A DNA stretch of 24,199 nucleotides from VFKE01 sp031400955 (GCA_031400955.1 JANNQW010000227.1:1-24199); one strand, 5' to 3'. Shown: positions 1 through 7,694, counted from the first letter of the stretch. Notes: generated by a model from the sequence alone, not told the origin. Program-made: numbers and translations.

Positions 1-45
1 GGCGTCCTGACACAGACCGCCGTCGCACTCAATCACGTCAAATGA
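1..45 (+). CDS. 3' end of an unknown gene (partial)
   Basis: The first reading frame of the window is open from base 1 and ends at a TGA at 43-45, giving the C-terminal peptide GVLTQTAVALNHVK. Its stop overlaps the ATG of the next gene in an ATGA arrangement, which is typical of translationally coupled gene pairs. That arrangement is the main reason for calling it coding. Fourteen residues are too few to name a family. The alternative is that the next ORF continues upstream, since its frame is also open to the window edge. Confidence 0.4.
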   Translation, partial: GVLTQTAVALNHVK

Positions 46-740
46 CTGAGCGCGCAATAAGCGGTGCCAGCTCCCTGAGCCGCACTCAATCCGGTGATCT
101 GGGAGGAGCTGAGCCACGCGATCACCATAAGGGCATCACCCGCCCGAAACCAATCGCCGGAGCACCTCATCATGGCAAAACTGTCAAGCGCACGGAATCG
201 GCCGACGGCCGGAAGACCGACCTTCAGTCAGATACGCGGACAGCCCACGATTCCAAATCTAAAGATGGGCGCGACGGGAAGGTGACAACACCCAAAACCA
301 ATGCGCCTGGAATCACTAATGATTCCAAGAAGGATCGCGATGGCCGGGATCAAACGGATCATAAAAACAAAGGTGATTCAAAAAATGGCGACATCCCTTC
401 TTCCGTAACCCGCCATCCAGAGACACCTTCAAAAGACAATGCTGAGAACAAGCCCCGTGTTGATGACCCGCCGAAGCACAAATCAACCAAGGTCGAGGAA
501 CCCCGGCGCAAGGATGTTCCCAAGCACGATGACGCGCCGAAGCATGAGGAGCCCCGAAAGAAGGACATGTTCAAACAAGACGCGCCCCCCTCCAAGCATC
601 AGGACACATCGAAACGCGATGAGCCCAAACGAGATGCTCCAAAGCAGGAGGCGGCAAAACCGCATGCTGAACCTACTTCAGACAAGAGCAAGAAAAGCGA
701 TAAGAAGAAGGATGAAGACAAGGACAAAAAAAAGCAATAG
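42..740 (+). CDS. Lys/Asp/Pro-rich low-complexity protein
   Basis: This 232-residue ORF encodes a very hydrophilic protein dominated by Lys, Asp, Pro, Arg and Ser, with no transmembrane segment or signal peptide. Residues 150-210 contain imperfect repeats built around EEPR(R/K)KD, PKHDDAPKH and KRDAPK. The last 25 residues are almost only Lys, Asp, Ser and Glu. Such a composition predicts an intrinsically disordered, highly charged chain. The ATG at 42 was chosen because it overlaps the stop of the preceding frame (ATGA); no Shine-Dalgarno sequence is visible, and the frame stays open to the window edge, so a longer protein is possible. No family is recognised. A long Lys-rich frame is unlikely by chance at this GC content, which supports its being real. 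Confidence 0.6.
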   Translation: MTERAISGASSLSRTQSGDLGGAEPRDHHKGITRPKPIAGAPHHGKTVKRTESADGRKTDLQSDTRTAHDSKSKDGRDGKVTTPKTNAPGITNDSKKDRDGRDQTDHKNKGDSKNGDIPSSVTRHPETPSKDNAENKPRVDDPPKHKSTKVEEPRRKDVPKHDDAPKHEEPRKKDMFKQDAPPSKHQDTSKRDEPKRDAPKQEAAKPHAEPTSDKSKKSDKKKDEDKDKKKQ

Positions 741-1022
741 CGGTTTTCCAGTCTGACACAGTCCTATTATCGACCCATTCGAACTTGAAACCCCGCCAGT
801 CCCATGCTCGGAACTATCGTCACCGTTTTGCCTATTCTCATCGCATTCGGTTTGATCAGCATTCGCAGCCGACGATCCGCCGAGAACTGTCGCCGGTATC
901 TGGCCACGATTGAACGATGGCAGCCCAGGGGCTTGATAGACGGCGCTGTGCCGACTATGCTCGGCACAAGCCGAGTTCTTTGCGCGATGATGACGCGCCA
1001 GACACGAAGCAATGAAAATATG
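741..1022. other. Intergenic stretch, no supported gene
   Basis: This 282-base gap separates the convergent ends of the Lys-rich ORF and the NlpC/P60 gene. A plus-strand frame from 804 begins with a hydrophobic stretch but then becomes unconvincing and runs into the peptidase gene, so it is not called. A perfect 7-base inverted repeat GTGCCGA/TCGGCAC with a 6-base loop lies at 948-967. It has no T-tract and is only a weak terminator candidate. Confidence 0.5.
998..1014. repeat. 17-base dispersed repeat, copy 1
   Basis: The plus-strand sequence CCAGACACGAAGCAATG recurs with one mismatch at 11761-11777 (CCAGACACGGAGCAATG). Both copies lie shortly beyond the 3' end of a minus-strand gene, 8 and 38 bases after the stop respectively. 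With only two copies in view this may be the conserved core of a larger dispersed element or coincidence. Confidence 0.3.
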
Positions 1023-1847
1023 TCACCGCACGATTACCCTGCGCAGATCTTCAAAATGCAGTCCGGGGATGGGGCCGTATCCGTAAAAGGCTGATCGGGC
1101 TCCAACAGGGGGCAACTGGAAGTCGAAGATGCTGACACCATTGCGGCGTTGGCCATCGAAGTAGCGGCCATCGCTAGAGCCAAAAATGATAGGCTTATCA
1201 TCGCTTCTGCGTTTTCCAAGATAGAGCATGACATGAGAGATTGGGAGTTTGCGCTTTGTAATCGTGTCGGTGGTGCCAGTCCAAAAGAGGAGGCAGCCTG
1301 GTCGCAGTGAAGAAAAAGCGCTGTCCTTGAGGCTGGACTTGCCCTCGGTGAGATTTAGCACGGAACTACGCATCACCCAGCGGCAGATGTCATCAGACTG
1401 GCGCGGCGCATCTTTGATGCCGCTGTTTTGCAGCAGGTAATAAATCGTGCCGGAGCAGTCCATGCCTCCGCTTGCAGGGTCAGCAGAACCATACTTGTAA
1501 TGTAGATTCTTTGTGGTGAGCTTCAGAGCTTTGCGCACGAGGTCTTGAAGCGCCGGCGGGTAATTGTCAAAGCCGGCAAGCTCCTCAGCGGTCAGTGTGG
1601 ATACCTCAGCAACCTTTCGCTCGTGTTCAGTCGCGCCGAGTTGCGTGGTCCGTGCTGGCATAGTGGGGCTGGTTACCTCATGCACCGGAAGGACTTTTTC
1701 TCCTTTAGGTTTGCCGCTTGGCGGAGTGGCAACATCACCTCGTAACTCGGCAATGATCAGAATGCTTGCCAGCGAGATTACTGTGACGATTGGGAAGTTA
1801 CTCACTGTTAGTGGTGGGATGAATGGTTTTGGACGGATGACAGCCAT
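1023..1847 (-). CDS. NlpC/P60-type cell-wall peptidase, membrane-anchored
   Basis: The 274-residue product has an N-terminal hydrophobic segment at about residues 19-35, a Pro/Lys-rich linker to about 100, and a C-terminal NlpC/P60-like domain. The domain shows the nucleophile motif MDCSG (Cys131) and the base motif ISHVMLYLG (His205). The YKYG block at 117-120 just before the Cys also fits. Known NlpC/P60 enzymes are papain-like peptidases that usually cut D-Glu/mDAP-type bonds in peptidoglycan stem peptides. From sequence alone the bond cut here is unknown. The single N-terminal segment suggests export with the domain facing the periplasm. The start is supported by a purine stretch (GAGAGAG) just before ATG. 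It stands alone on its strand, possibly behind the small ORF at 1915-2115. Confidence 0.8.
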   Translation of the reverse strand: MAVIRPKPFIPPLTVSNFPIVTVISLASILIIAELRGDVATPPSGKPKGEKVLPVHEVTSPTMPARTTQLGATEHERKVAEVSTLTAEELAGFDNYPPALQDLVRKALKLTTKNLHYKYGSADPASGGMDCSGTIYYLLQNSGIKDAPRQSDDICRWVMRSSVLNLTEGKSSLKDSAFSSLRPGCLLFWTGTTDTITKRKLPISHVMLYLGKRRSDDKPIIFGSSDGRYFDGQRRNGVSIFDFQLPPVGARSAFYGYGPIPGLHFEDLRRVIVR

Positions 1848-1914
1848 TTTCTCTCTCGCCTGAGCACGGTATTCAATATGTCGCGCACCTTATTTGAGGT
1901 TTATTGGACTGTCG

Positions 1915-2115
1915 TTACTGAGGACTGCCATTTCCAATCCCCGCTGCAGTATCGAGCAATGCCTCGCCAACTTCGCATAGCCCATGAGAACTATAGCTGC
2001 ACACAGTGCACTCGTTTATGTGGGAAAAATATCCGGCTGTCGCGGGAGCATTCGGCGGCACACGGCAATCTGGACTGTTTTCTTCTGCTTCGATAACAAA
2101 TAGTTTTTCAATCAT
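1915..2115 (-). CDS. Possible small Cys-containing protein (66 aa)
   Basis: This short frame is notable because its ATG is preceded by a perfect AGGAGG (minus strand, bases 2127-2132), 11 bases away, whereas most genes in this window have no Shine-Dalgarno sequence. The peptide begins MIEKLFVIEAEENSPDCR and has four cysteines (17, 36, 39, 46), including a CTVC pair, which could form a small metal-binding knuckle. No family is recognised. It lies upstream of, and on the same strand as, the NlpC/P60 gene with a 67-base gap, and a perfect palindrome sits just upstream of its ribosome-binding site. It may equally be a chance frame. Confidence 0.35.
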   Translation of the reverse strand: MIEKLFVIEAEENSPDCRVPPNAPATAGYFSHINECTVCSYSSHGLCEVGEALLDTAAGIGNGSPQ

Positions 2116-2148
2116 TGTGGACGATGCCTCCTGTCTTGAAATATCACC

Positions 2149-2166
2149 ATGGGGTTAAGACCCCAT
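2149..2166. promoter_or_regulatory. Perfect palindrome, candidate operator
   Basis: ATGGGGTTAAGACCCCAT consists of 7-base arms around TAAG. On the minus strand it lies about 16 bases upstream of the AGGAGG of the 66-residue ORF, where a repressor site would be expected. The lack of a following T-tract argues against a terminator. No specific regulator is implied. Confidence 0.35.
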
Positions 2167-2552
2167 AACATCCATTTAGCCTTCCGTGCTATTCTGGCGC
2201 ATGAATACTGGTGAATCCGTAGTTAAAAACAAGACGCCATGTGTCGTCCTGGATCCAATGCTAGAAGGCTGCGCCATAGGACACGAGCAGGTGCTTCTTG
2301 AAACTATCACGCACTACTCCAATTGTCGGGGTCGTATGCGCCATCTAGCTCAATCCGATGCAGTCGAGCGGGAGTCGGAAAATTTGTTATCGTTCAGTCC
2401 TTCAGCGATGTAGCATCTTCCGTGCAGATGACGCGCCGTCGAAAACGATAGCAGTGAATTCAGCAGCAAGAACATTAGGAAGTCAGCGCCGCGCATCACA
2501 AAGGTATGGCGACCTAGCTTGAGTAACTAGATTCTGACGACTGCGCAAATGA
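2167..2552. other. Intergenic stretch, no supported gene
   Basis: Nothing recognisable is seen in these 386 bases. A plus-strand frame from 2201 to 2413 (MNTGESVVKNKTPCVVL...) has no ribosome-binding site and no recognisable motif, so it is not called, although its position divergent from the 66-residue ORF across the palindrome is noted. Confidence 0.4.
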
Positions 2553-2603
2553 CAGCGGATTTGCTTAGGCGGGCGCCGTCATCCGCTGGTAGGCAGGATG
2601 ACG
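2553..2603 (-). terminator. Overlapping alternative hairpins after ftsZ
   Basis: Two perfect 8-base inverted repeats share four bases. CGTCATCC (2577-2584) pairs with GGATGACG (2596-2603), and CAGCGGAT (2553-2560) pairs with ATCCGCTG (2581-2588). They cannot form together. The first begins 15 bases beyond the ftsZ stop on the minus strand. Neither is followed by a U-tract, so if it ends the division operon it is probably not a classical intrinsic terminator; RNA 3'-end protection is another possibility. Confidence 0.4.
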
Positions 2604-2618
2604 ATTCTCGGACTGAAG

Positions 2619-4385
2619 TTAGCGCCGGGTTTTCTGCCGCATCCGCATCCAGGTCGGCACGTCCAGATCCTCGCCTTCAATGATGGTCTTGTCTGTGCCT
2701 TTGAAGCGGGCGATCTCATCATGATGTAGGTTGAGCGTGGGCTGTAACATGGAGTCGGTCGATGCACCGACGGCGGCGAGTGCTGGTTCTTTCTTGGGCG
2801 CGGGTGAATGCGGGAACATGTCATGGACAGGTGTAAGATCCTCCTCGGGTTCATGCTGGGGTGGGGGAGTGTGTGAGGTTTTCGACTGCACACGGGGACG
2901 GGCGACAGGCTTGGAAACGACTGCGGAAGCAGGAAGCGGGGTTTCCTCTTCTTCTTCAACAGGATCAGCATCATCCTCGATGACGGAGAAGATTGACGTC
3001 TTGATCAGTGCTGGTTGCTCCTCTTCTTCTTCTTCTTCTTGTGCAGGTGGAGCAGGCGGCAACGGGGCTTTGGCGAGTGGAAGAGGCTTTTCCAGAGGCA
3101 CCTCCATCTGCTCAGCTTCAGCTTTCAAAGGCGTTTGCTGCGCCGGCACAGATTTCTGTCGAATGGAGACTGGCGCATGAACTGGTTCGAGATGCTTCTC
3201 GGGCGCGACTGACGGGGCTGCTTCATGCCGGGTCTTTGTGGAGTGTCCATTCGATCCGTTGGCTATCGAAAGCTCCAATTCCACGGGCTGATGCTCATGG
3301 GTGGTAACGATTTTTTCCCGCGTGATGGAAGCCGGTTTCTCTTCCGCTGTGGCGATGGGTTCCACAACGGACTCGGCGCCGACCGGTCTGATTTCGCAGG
3401 CCATTTCATGAGCGCTGAGGGAACTGATCAGGGTGAGCGCGAGGCTGTCACCAAGCTTGGCGTCAACGGAGATGCCGAAGAGGATCTGGGTTTGATCGGG
3501 GACGTGCTTGCCAAGCTGCTTCATCAGGCTCTCGACTTCTGTGAGGGTCAGCGTATCGCCGCCAGCGACATGGACGATAAGATTTTTCGACTGTTGGAGA
3601 AGCTGGCCCTGATGGATGAGCGGGCTCTTGAGCGCCTTCTTGAGCGCTTCCGGCACGCGGTTGGTGCCGCGGGCTTCACCGAAGCCGAAGAGGCAGCGGG
3701 CGTTGGGGCTGCGCAGTGCGGTCATGAGGTCGGAAAGCCCGAGGCGAACCAGGCCCGGCTGCACGACCATGGAGGTGATGGCGCGCACGCTGTGGCCGAT
3801 GATTTGATCGGCTTGCGAGAAGGCCTTCTGAATACCTTCACGGGGCAGCACCAGTTCACCCATGCGATTATTTTCAAAAAGAATCAGCGCATCAGTATTG
3901 GACTGAAGCTGCTCCAGAGCCATCTCCGCCTGCACGAGGCGGCGCCGGCCTTCAAATGAGAATGGCGTGGTGGCAAAAATGAAAACCAGAGCGCCGCAAT
4001 CTTTCGCGATTTTTGCGACGACGGGCACAGCGCCGGAGCCGGTTCCACCACCGAGGCCCGCGCAGATGAAAACTATTTCGTGCCCCTGAACTAGCGAGCG
4101 GATGCTTTCGGCTGAACCTTCGGCGGCGCAGCGGCCGAGTTCAGGATCGCCGCCGGAGCCGATGCCTCGCATGATGTCGGTCCCTAGCTGGAGCTTGTGC
4201 TGTGTCATCGCATGACTAAGAACGCGCACATCAGTGTGCATTCCGATGAGCCGGGCGTCCACGATGCGGTCCAGGGCAATGCGGTCGAGCACGTTCAATC
4301 CAGCGCCGCCGATGCCGACGACGCAAATTTTGACGGGCGCGGAAACGGCGTGCTCACGATCTTGGGTGCGGTCATATTCTACCAT
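2619..4385 (-). CDS. ftsZ: Cell division GTPase FtsZ, divergent, long-tailed
   Basis: FtsZ is the tubulin-like GTPase that polymerises into the cytoplasmic Z-ring. The GTPase core spans about residues 17-335: GIGGAG (24-29), tubulin signature GGGTGSG (112-118), PFSFEGRRRL (141-150), GGDTLTLTEV (275-284). Residues 336-570 are a low-complexity linker rich in Glu, Pro and Ala with a run of Glu at 450-456. The extreme C-terminus, DLDVPTWMRMRQKTRR (573-588), matches the FtsZ C-terminal peptide that binds FtsA. At 588 residues it is much longer than the usual 350-450. Several loops are unusual: NTD is HTD (50-52), PNDR is ENNR, and the T7 loop NxDFxD is RLGLSD (214-219), keeping only the second Asp. 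It follows ftsA by 97 bases. No Shine-Dalgarno sequence is visible; the leader is pyrimidine-rich. Confidence 0.95.
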   Translation of the reverse strand: MVEYDRTQDREHAVSAPVKICVVGIGGAGLNVLDRIALDRIVDARLIGMHTDVRVLSHAMTQHKLQLGTDIMRGIGSGGDPELGRCAAEGSAESIRSLVQGHEIVFICAGLGGGTGSGAVPVVAKIAKDCGALVFIFATTPFSFEGRRRLVQAEMALEQLQSNTDALILFENNRMGELVLPREGIQKAFSQADQIIGHSVRAITSMVVQPGLVRLGLSDLMTALRSPNARCLFGFGEARGTNRVPEALKKALKSPLIHQGQLLQQSKNLIVHVAGGDTLTLTEVESLMKQLGKHVPDQTQILFGISVDAKLGDSLALTLISSLSAHEMACEIRPVGAESVVEPIATAEEKPASITREKIVTTHEHQPVELELSIANGSNGHSTKTRHEAAPSVAPEKHLEPVHAPVSIRQKSVPAQQTPLKAEAEQMEVPLEKPLPLAKAPLPPAPPAQEEEEEEEQPALIKTSIFSVIEDDADPVEEEEETPLPASAVVSKPVARPRVQSKTSHTPPPQHEPEEDLTPVHDMFPHSPAPKKEPALAAVGASTDSMLQPTLNLHHDEIARFKGTDKTIIEGEDLDVPTWMRMRQKTRR

Positions 4386-4482
4386 GGCAGTGGGGGTGGT
4401 TAAGGTTGGGTTAGTTTGATGGTTTGTTGATTAAAAGCCAAGCAGCAAGTTGAGAAAATCAGCACGGATTTTTTTAAAAAAT

Positions 4483-5703
4483 TTACAGAGTCCAAGTGCC
4501 AAAAACGTCGGCCATGCGGCGACCGAGTTTGGCCAGTGGTGAGAGCCAGGGTTTCTCTGCATCCATAAGCTGGGCGTAGCGAATGAGACCGATGGGCGCG
4601 GAGTAGCAGGGGTTCTCGTAGGACGCGGCAGATCCGCCAGCGGCGGAAGCGGTGCCGCTGCGGGTAACCCGCACGCCGAAAACATCGCGTGCAAGCTGGT
4701 CAATGCCGCGCATCAGGCTGACGCCGCCGGTGAGATAGACTCCTGCTCCTAGCTTACCCATGTATTCGTTGCAGTGCAGCCGAACTTGCTCGAGGATTTC
4801 CCGGGTGCGCATGTGAATGACCTCGTTTAAGAGGGCGCGCTCCACTTCTCCGACGCACATTCCGTTTTCATCTTCAATTTTGATCATGTCACCCGGCGGC
4901 ACGTCGTCATAGATCACGGAACCCTCATCGACCTTGAGCCGCTCCGCGCGTCCATGCTGGATCTGAAAGCAGAGGGAGATGTCATTGGTGATATGGTCGC
5001 CACCGAGGGGAATGCTCCCGGAGGCGGTGAGCATACCTTCCGTATAAAGGACGTAGTCTGCGGTGCCGCCGCCGAAATCAATTAGGAGCGCGCCATGCTG
5101 CTTGGCGTCCTTGTTCAGCACTACCTGCGCGGCGGCGAGCGGAAGAAAGACGACGTCTTCCACCTCAAGGGGAACCTGGCGGACCAGGCGGATGGAATTC
5201 TGCACGCGACTGCGCACGCCGTGGATGACGTGAAATTCTGCGCCAATTGTGTTCGCGGTGCGACCGATGAGAGAGCGGACATGATCCTGACCGTCGACCG
5301 AATACTTGCGGGCGATACGGTGGAGAAAGACGTGATTCTGGGGGATGTCCACATTGCAGGCAATCTCACGCACGTCCTCGAGATCGTCTTCCGTGATCTG
5401 GTTCTGATCGGGTGGTAGTCTGTAGACGCCGGCGTTGTTGATGCTCTCAATGTGTGAACCAGTGACACCAAGGAAGACGTTACGGATCATCACGTCACTG
5501 CGGTCTTCAGCCCGGAGCAAGGCATCATTCAGACAGGTCTGCGCGATTTCGGCGTCTACGATTTCACCCTTGCGGATGCCGCGCGAAGGAGCCTGACCGA
5601 CACCGAGAATTTTGATGGCGCCATCTCGCTTCACCTCAGCGACGACGACGCAAATTTTTGATGTTCCGATTTCAAGTCCTGCGTAAATGGTGCTCTTGGC
5701 CAT
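4483..5703 (-). CDS. ftsA: Cell division protein FtsA
   Basis: FtsA is an actin-fold ATPase that ties FtsZ filaments to the inner membrane and recruits later divisome proteins. Visible motifs are phosphate-1 (GLEIGTSKICVVV, residues 9-21), the FtsA-specific SHS2/1C region around LGVTGSHIESINN (78-90), phosphate-2 (LLIDFGGGTADYV, 206-218) and the adenosine motif (GVYLTGGVSLMRG, 321-333). The C-terminus PLAKLGRRMADVFGTW (389-404) has the amphipathic helix pattern used for membrane targeting. The ATG at 5703 gives 406 residues, normal for the family. The frame is open further upstream into ftsQ, but those residues are Pro-rich and unlike FtsA. The gene starts 31 bases after ftsQ. Its leader, CCCCACCTTAAC, resembles an anti-Shine-Dalgarno rather than a Shine-Dalgarno sequence. 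Confidence 0.95.
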   Translation of the reverse strand: MAKSTIYAGLEIGTSKICVVVAEVKRDGAIKILGVGQAPSRGIRKGEIVDAEIAQTCLNDALLRAEDRSDVMIRNVFLGVTGSHIESINNAGVYRLPPDQNQITEDDLEDVREIACNVDIPQNHVFLHRIARKYSVDGQDHVRSLIGRTANTIGAEFHVIHGVRSRVQNSIRLVRQVPLEVEDVVFLPLAAAQVVLNKDAKQHGALLIDFGGGTADYVLYTEGMLTASGSIPLGGDHITNDISLCFQIQHGRAERLKVDEGSVIYDDVPPGDMIKIEDENGMCVGEVERALLNEVIHMRTREILEQVRLHCNEYMGKLGAGVYLTGGVSLMRGIDQLARDVFGVRVTRSGTASAAGGSAASYENPCYSAPIGLIRYAQLMDAEKPWLSPLAKLGRRMADVFGTWTL

Positions 5704-5734
5704 GATGTATTGAGTTAAGGTGGGGTTGAAAAGG

Positions 5735-6712
5735 TCAGCGGGAGGCGGTGAAGGGGCGACGAGCGCTTGGAGTGGTGATGGTCGCGGTGGAGCCCTGGAT
5801 GGTGACGGGAACGTTGTGTTCAACGAGAAGGTTGACCGTGGCGATGCGCCAGTTACGCTGGCTGGCGGCTTCGAGCGTGCGTTGCAGGCGATTTAATTCA
5901 GCAGCGAGATTGCCATCAGCAGGAAAAGTCGCGGTAAGCCCGGAGTCGAAACGGACCACAAGTGCATGAGCGCGTGTCGCATCCACCTTGGTCAGATGGT
6001 GAATTTCATGGAGGGGAGAATCGTCGTAAAGTTGCAGCAACTTCAATGCGGCGAGTGCGCCGGGCGACTCCACAAGTTTGCCGGGGACGATGCGAGGGAG
6101 TTTTTCGACGGAGATGACCGGAAGCTTCTGGTCTGCGGCCTCACGACTGGTGCTGGGCAGCACGATTCCTTTGTCATCAAGCAGACAGCCGTAGCCTGGA
6201 ACTCTGGCGGCGATGGCCTTGTCTGGGCACTCCAGCCAGGCGACGGGGGTGCGCTGCTGAATTTCGATCAAGATCGTTCCAGGAAACTGACGCGTCACCG
6301 TGACCGCGCGCACCTCGGGGAGCGTCTCCAGGCGATCATGCACAGCGCGCAGCGAAATCATGAGCAGGTTCTCACCGGGCTTCAGTCCGGACGCGGCCGT
6401 GATATGAGATTGGGAGAGGGGACCTTTTGTCAAGACCTCGATTTTCTGGATGTGAAAATCGCGATTGCTGACAAACGCTTCCATCACTACGACCTTCATG
6501 AGGGCGATGAACACGATGGCGGAGAGCAGGCCGAAGGCCCAGCGCGCGCCGGAACCTGCGCGTTTGCGGAGAGTCGCGCGTCGGGTGGCGACGGTTTCCG
6601 GATTCATATCCAGGCGGTGAATTTCCGTGCGTGCAGCCTTCTTGCGACGAAACGCGTAGTTACCAGTCGAGGTGCGGCGGCGACGCTTGTTGCTGGTAAA
6701 AAGTTGGATCAT
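5735..6712 (-). CDS. ftsQ: Cell division protein FtsQ/DivIB
   Basis: FtsQ is a bitopic divisome protein that links cytoplasmic FtsZ/FtsA assembly with periplasmic septal synthesis through FtsB/FtsL. The 325-residue product has a strongly basic cytoplasmic N-terminus (KRRRR at 9-13, FRRKK at 21-25), one transmembrane helix at about 58-79, and a POTRA-type domain at about 86-160 containing FHIQKIEVL, GENLLMIS and LPEVRAVTVTRQFPGTILIEI. The beta domain follows, ending in an Arg-rich tail. Sequence conservation of FtsQ is low, so the call rests on the TM-POTRA architecture and on the gene order ddl-ftsQ-ftsA. It starts 18 bases after ddl, indicating cotranscription. No Shine-Dalgarno sequence is visible. 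Confidence 0.88.
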   Translation of the reverse strand: MIQLFTSNKRRRRTSTGNYAFRRKKAARTEIHRLDMNPETVATRRATLRKRAGSGARWAFGLLSAIVFIALMKVVVMEAFVSNRDFHIQKIEVLTKGPLSQSHITAASGLKPGENLLMISLRAVHDRLETLPEVRAVTVTRQFPGTILIEIQQRTPVAWLECPDKAIAARVPGYGCLLDDKGIVLPSTSREAADQKLPVISVEKLPRIVPGKLVESPGALAALKLLQLYDDSPLHEIHHLTKVDATRAHALVVRFDSGLTATFPADGNLAAELNRLQRTLEAASQRNWRIATVNLLVEHNVPVTIQGSTATITTPSARRPFTASR

Positions 6713-6730
6713 ACTGGCGGATGGTGGCGG

Positions 6731-7654
6731 CTAGTTTTTCCTTCGGGCCTCAAGTGAAAGGGCGATGATGCGCTCCATGAGTTGCGGAAATTCAATACCG
6801 GCAACTTTCGCCGCCTTGGGCAGCAAGCTTGAAGAGGTCATGCCGGGGATGGTGTTGATCTCCAGAACGAAGGGTTCGCCATCCGCCCGCAGCATGATAT
6901 CGACACGGCCATAAACTTCCACGCCTAGCGCGCGCATGGCCGCCAGCGCCACATCCTGTACCCGCAACGCCGTGCGAGCTGGAAGATACGCAGGGCAGTG
7001 ATAATTTGTTTTCCCTGTGCCGCCCATCCACGGATATTTGTTGTTGATATCGTAAAAGCCGCTGACGGGTTCGATGTGAATCACAGGCAGAGCTTCGTTA
7101 CCAATCACTCCGACGGTGAGTTCTTTTCCTTCGATAAATTCTTCCACTAGTGTTTCGTTTCCGAACTTCCGGGCGTCATCGAGCGCGGGTGAGAGTTCAT
7201 CAGCGTTGCGAATGATGTGGACTCCGACGCTTGATCCTTCGCGCGGCGGCTTGACCACAAGCGGAAGATCAATCTGTAGTGCGTCATTATGATCGAGTCG
7301 CAGCGTCTGGCTGCGCGGCGTGGGCACGCCAGCGGCGATAAACTTTTCTTTGCTCAACACCTTGTCAAAAGCAATTCTGCTCGTCTCCACGCCCGCGCCA
7401 GTGTAAGGGATGCGGCGCTCCTCCAGAATGCGCTGAACTTGCCCGTCTTCGCCAAAGGTTCCGTGAATCATGTTCACCGCGACCAGGACGTCATCGGGCA
7501 CTTCGAAAGCGGCGGATGCAACATCAATGTCGCATACCACAGCCCCGAGCAGGATGAGCGCCTCAATGACGCTTTCCGCTGACTTGAGGGACACGGCTCT
7601 TTCGGAGCCGGGGCCGCCTTTGAGAACAGCGATTTTCTGATTTTTCAGAGTCAT
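6731..7654 (-). CDS. ddl: D-alanine--D-alanine ligase
   Basis: This ATP-grasp enzyme joins two D-alanines to make the dipeptide used for the UDP-MurNAc-pentapeptide precursor, in the cytoplasm. At 307 residues it has the size of the DdlB class. Motifs are GGPGSERAVSLKS (13-25, substrate Glu18), HGTFGEDG (64-71), VVKPPREGSSVGV (133-145, ATP Lys and Ser loop), EEFIEGKELTVGV (171-183), a Tyr in the omega-loop (NKY, Tyr207), GRVDIML (249-255, Mg ligand Asp252) and LEINTIPGMTSSSLLPKAA (264-282, Mg ligands Glu265 and Asn267). The Tyr fits D-Ala-D-Ala rather than D-Ala-D-Lac specificity. It is the first gene of the ddl-ftsQ-ftsA-ftsZ operon. murB and murC, often found just upstream, are not here. 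The leader contains CACCTCC right before ATG and no Shine-Dalgarno sequence. Confidence 0.95.
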   Translation of the reverse strand: MTLKNQKIAVLKGGPGSERAVSLKSAESVIEALILLGAVVCDIDVASAAFEVPDDVLVAVNMIHGTFGEDGQVQRILEERRIPYTGAGVETSRIAFDKVLSKEKFIAAGVPTPRSQTLRLDHNDALQIDLPLVVKPPREGSSVGVHIIRNADELSPALDDARKFGNETLVEEFIEGKELTVGVIGNEALPVIHIEPVSGFYDINNKYPWMGGTGKTNYHCPAYLPARTALRVQDVALAAMRALGVEVYGRVDIMLRADGEPFVLEINTIPGMTSSSLLPKAAKVAGIEFPQLMERIIALSLEARRKN

Positions 7655-7694
7655 CGGGGAGGTGAGAATGGGGCGATGTTGGTAATTATGGGCA

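Noticed and set aside
804..1094. Plus-strand 96-codon frame starting with a hydrophobic stretch
   Set aside because: It has no ribosome-binding site, overlaps the 3' end of the NlpC/P60 gene by 72 bases and loses protein-like character after the first 25 residues.
3225..3959. Plus-strand 244-codon frame inside ftsZ
   Set aside because: It is antisense to the conserved FtsZ GTPase core and shows no domain signature.
5704..5823. N-terminal extension of ftsA to an upstream ATG at 5823, overlapping ftsQ
   Set aside because: The extra 40 residues are Pro/Ser-rich and unlike FtsA, while the ATG at 5703 begins directly at the conserved phosphate-1 region.
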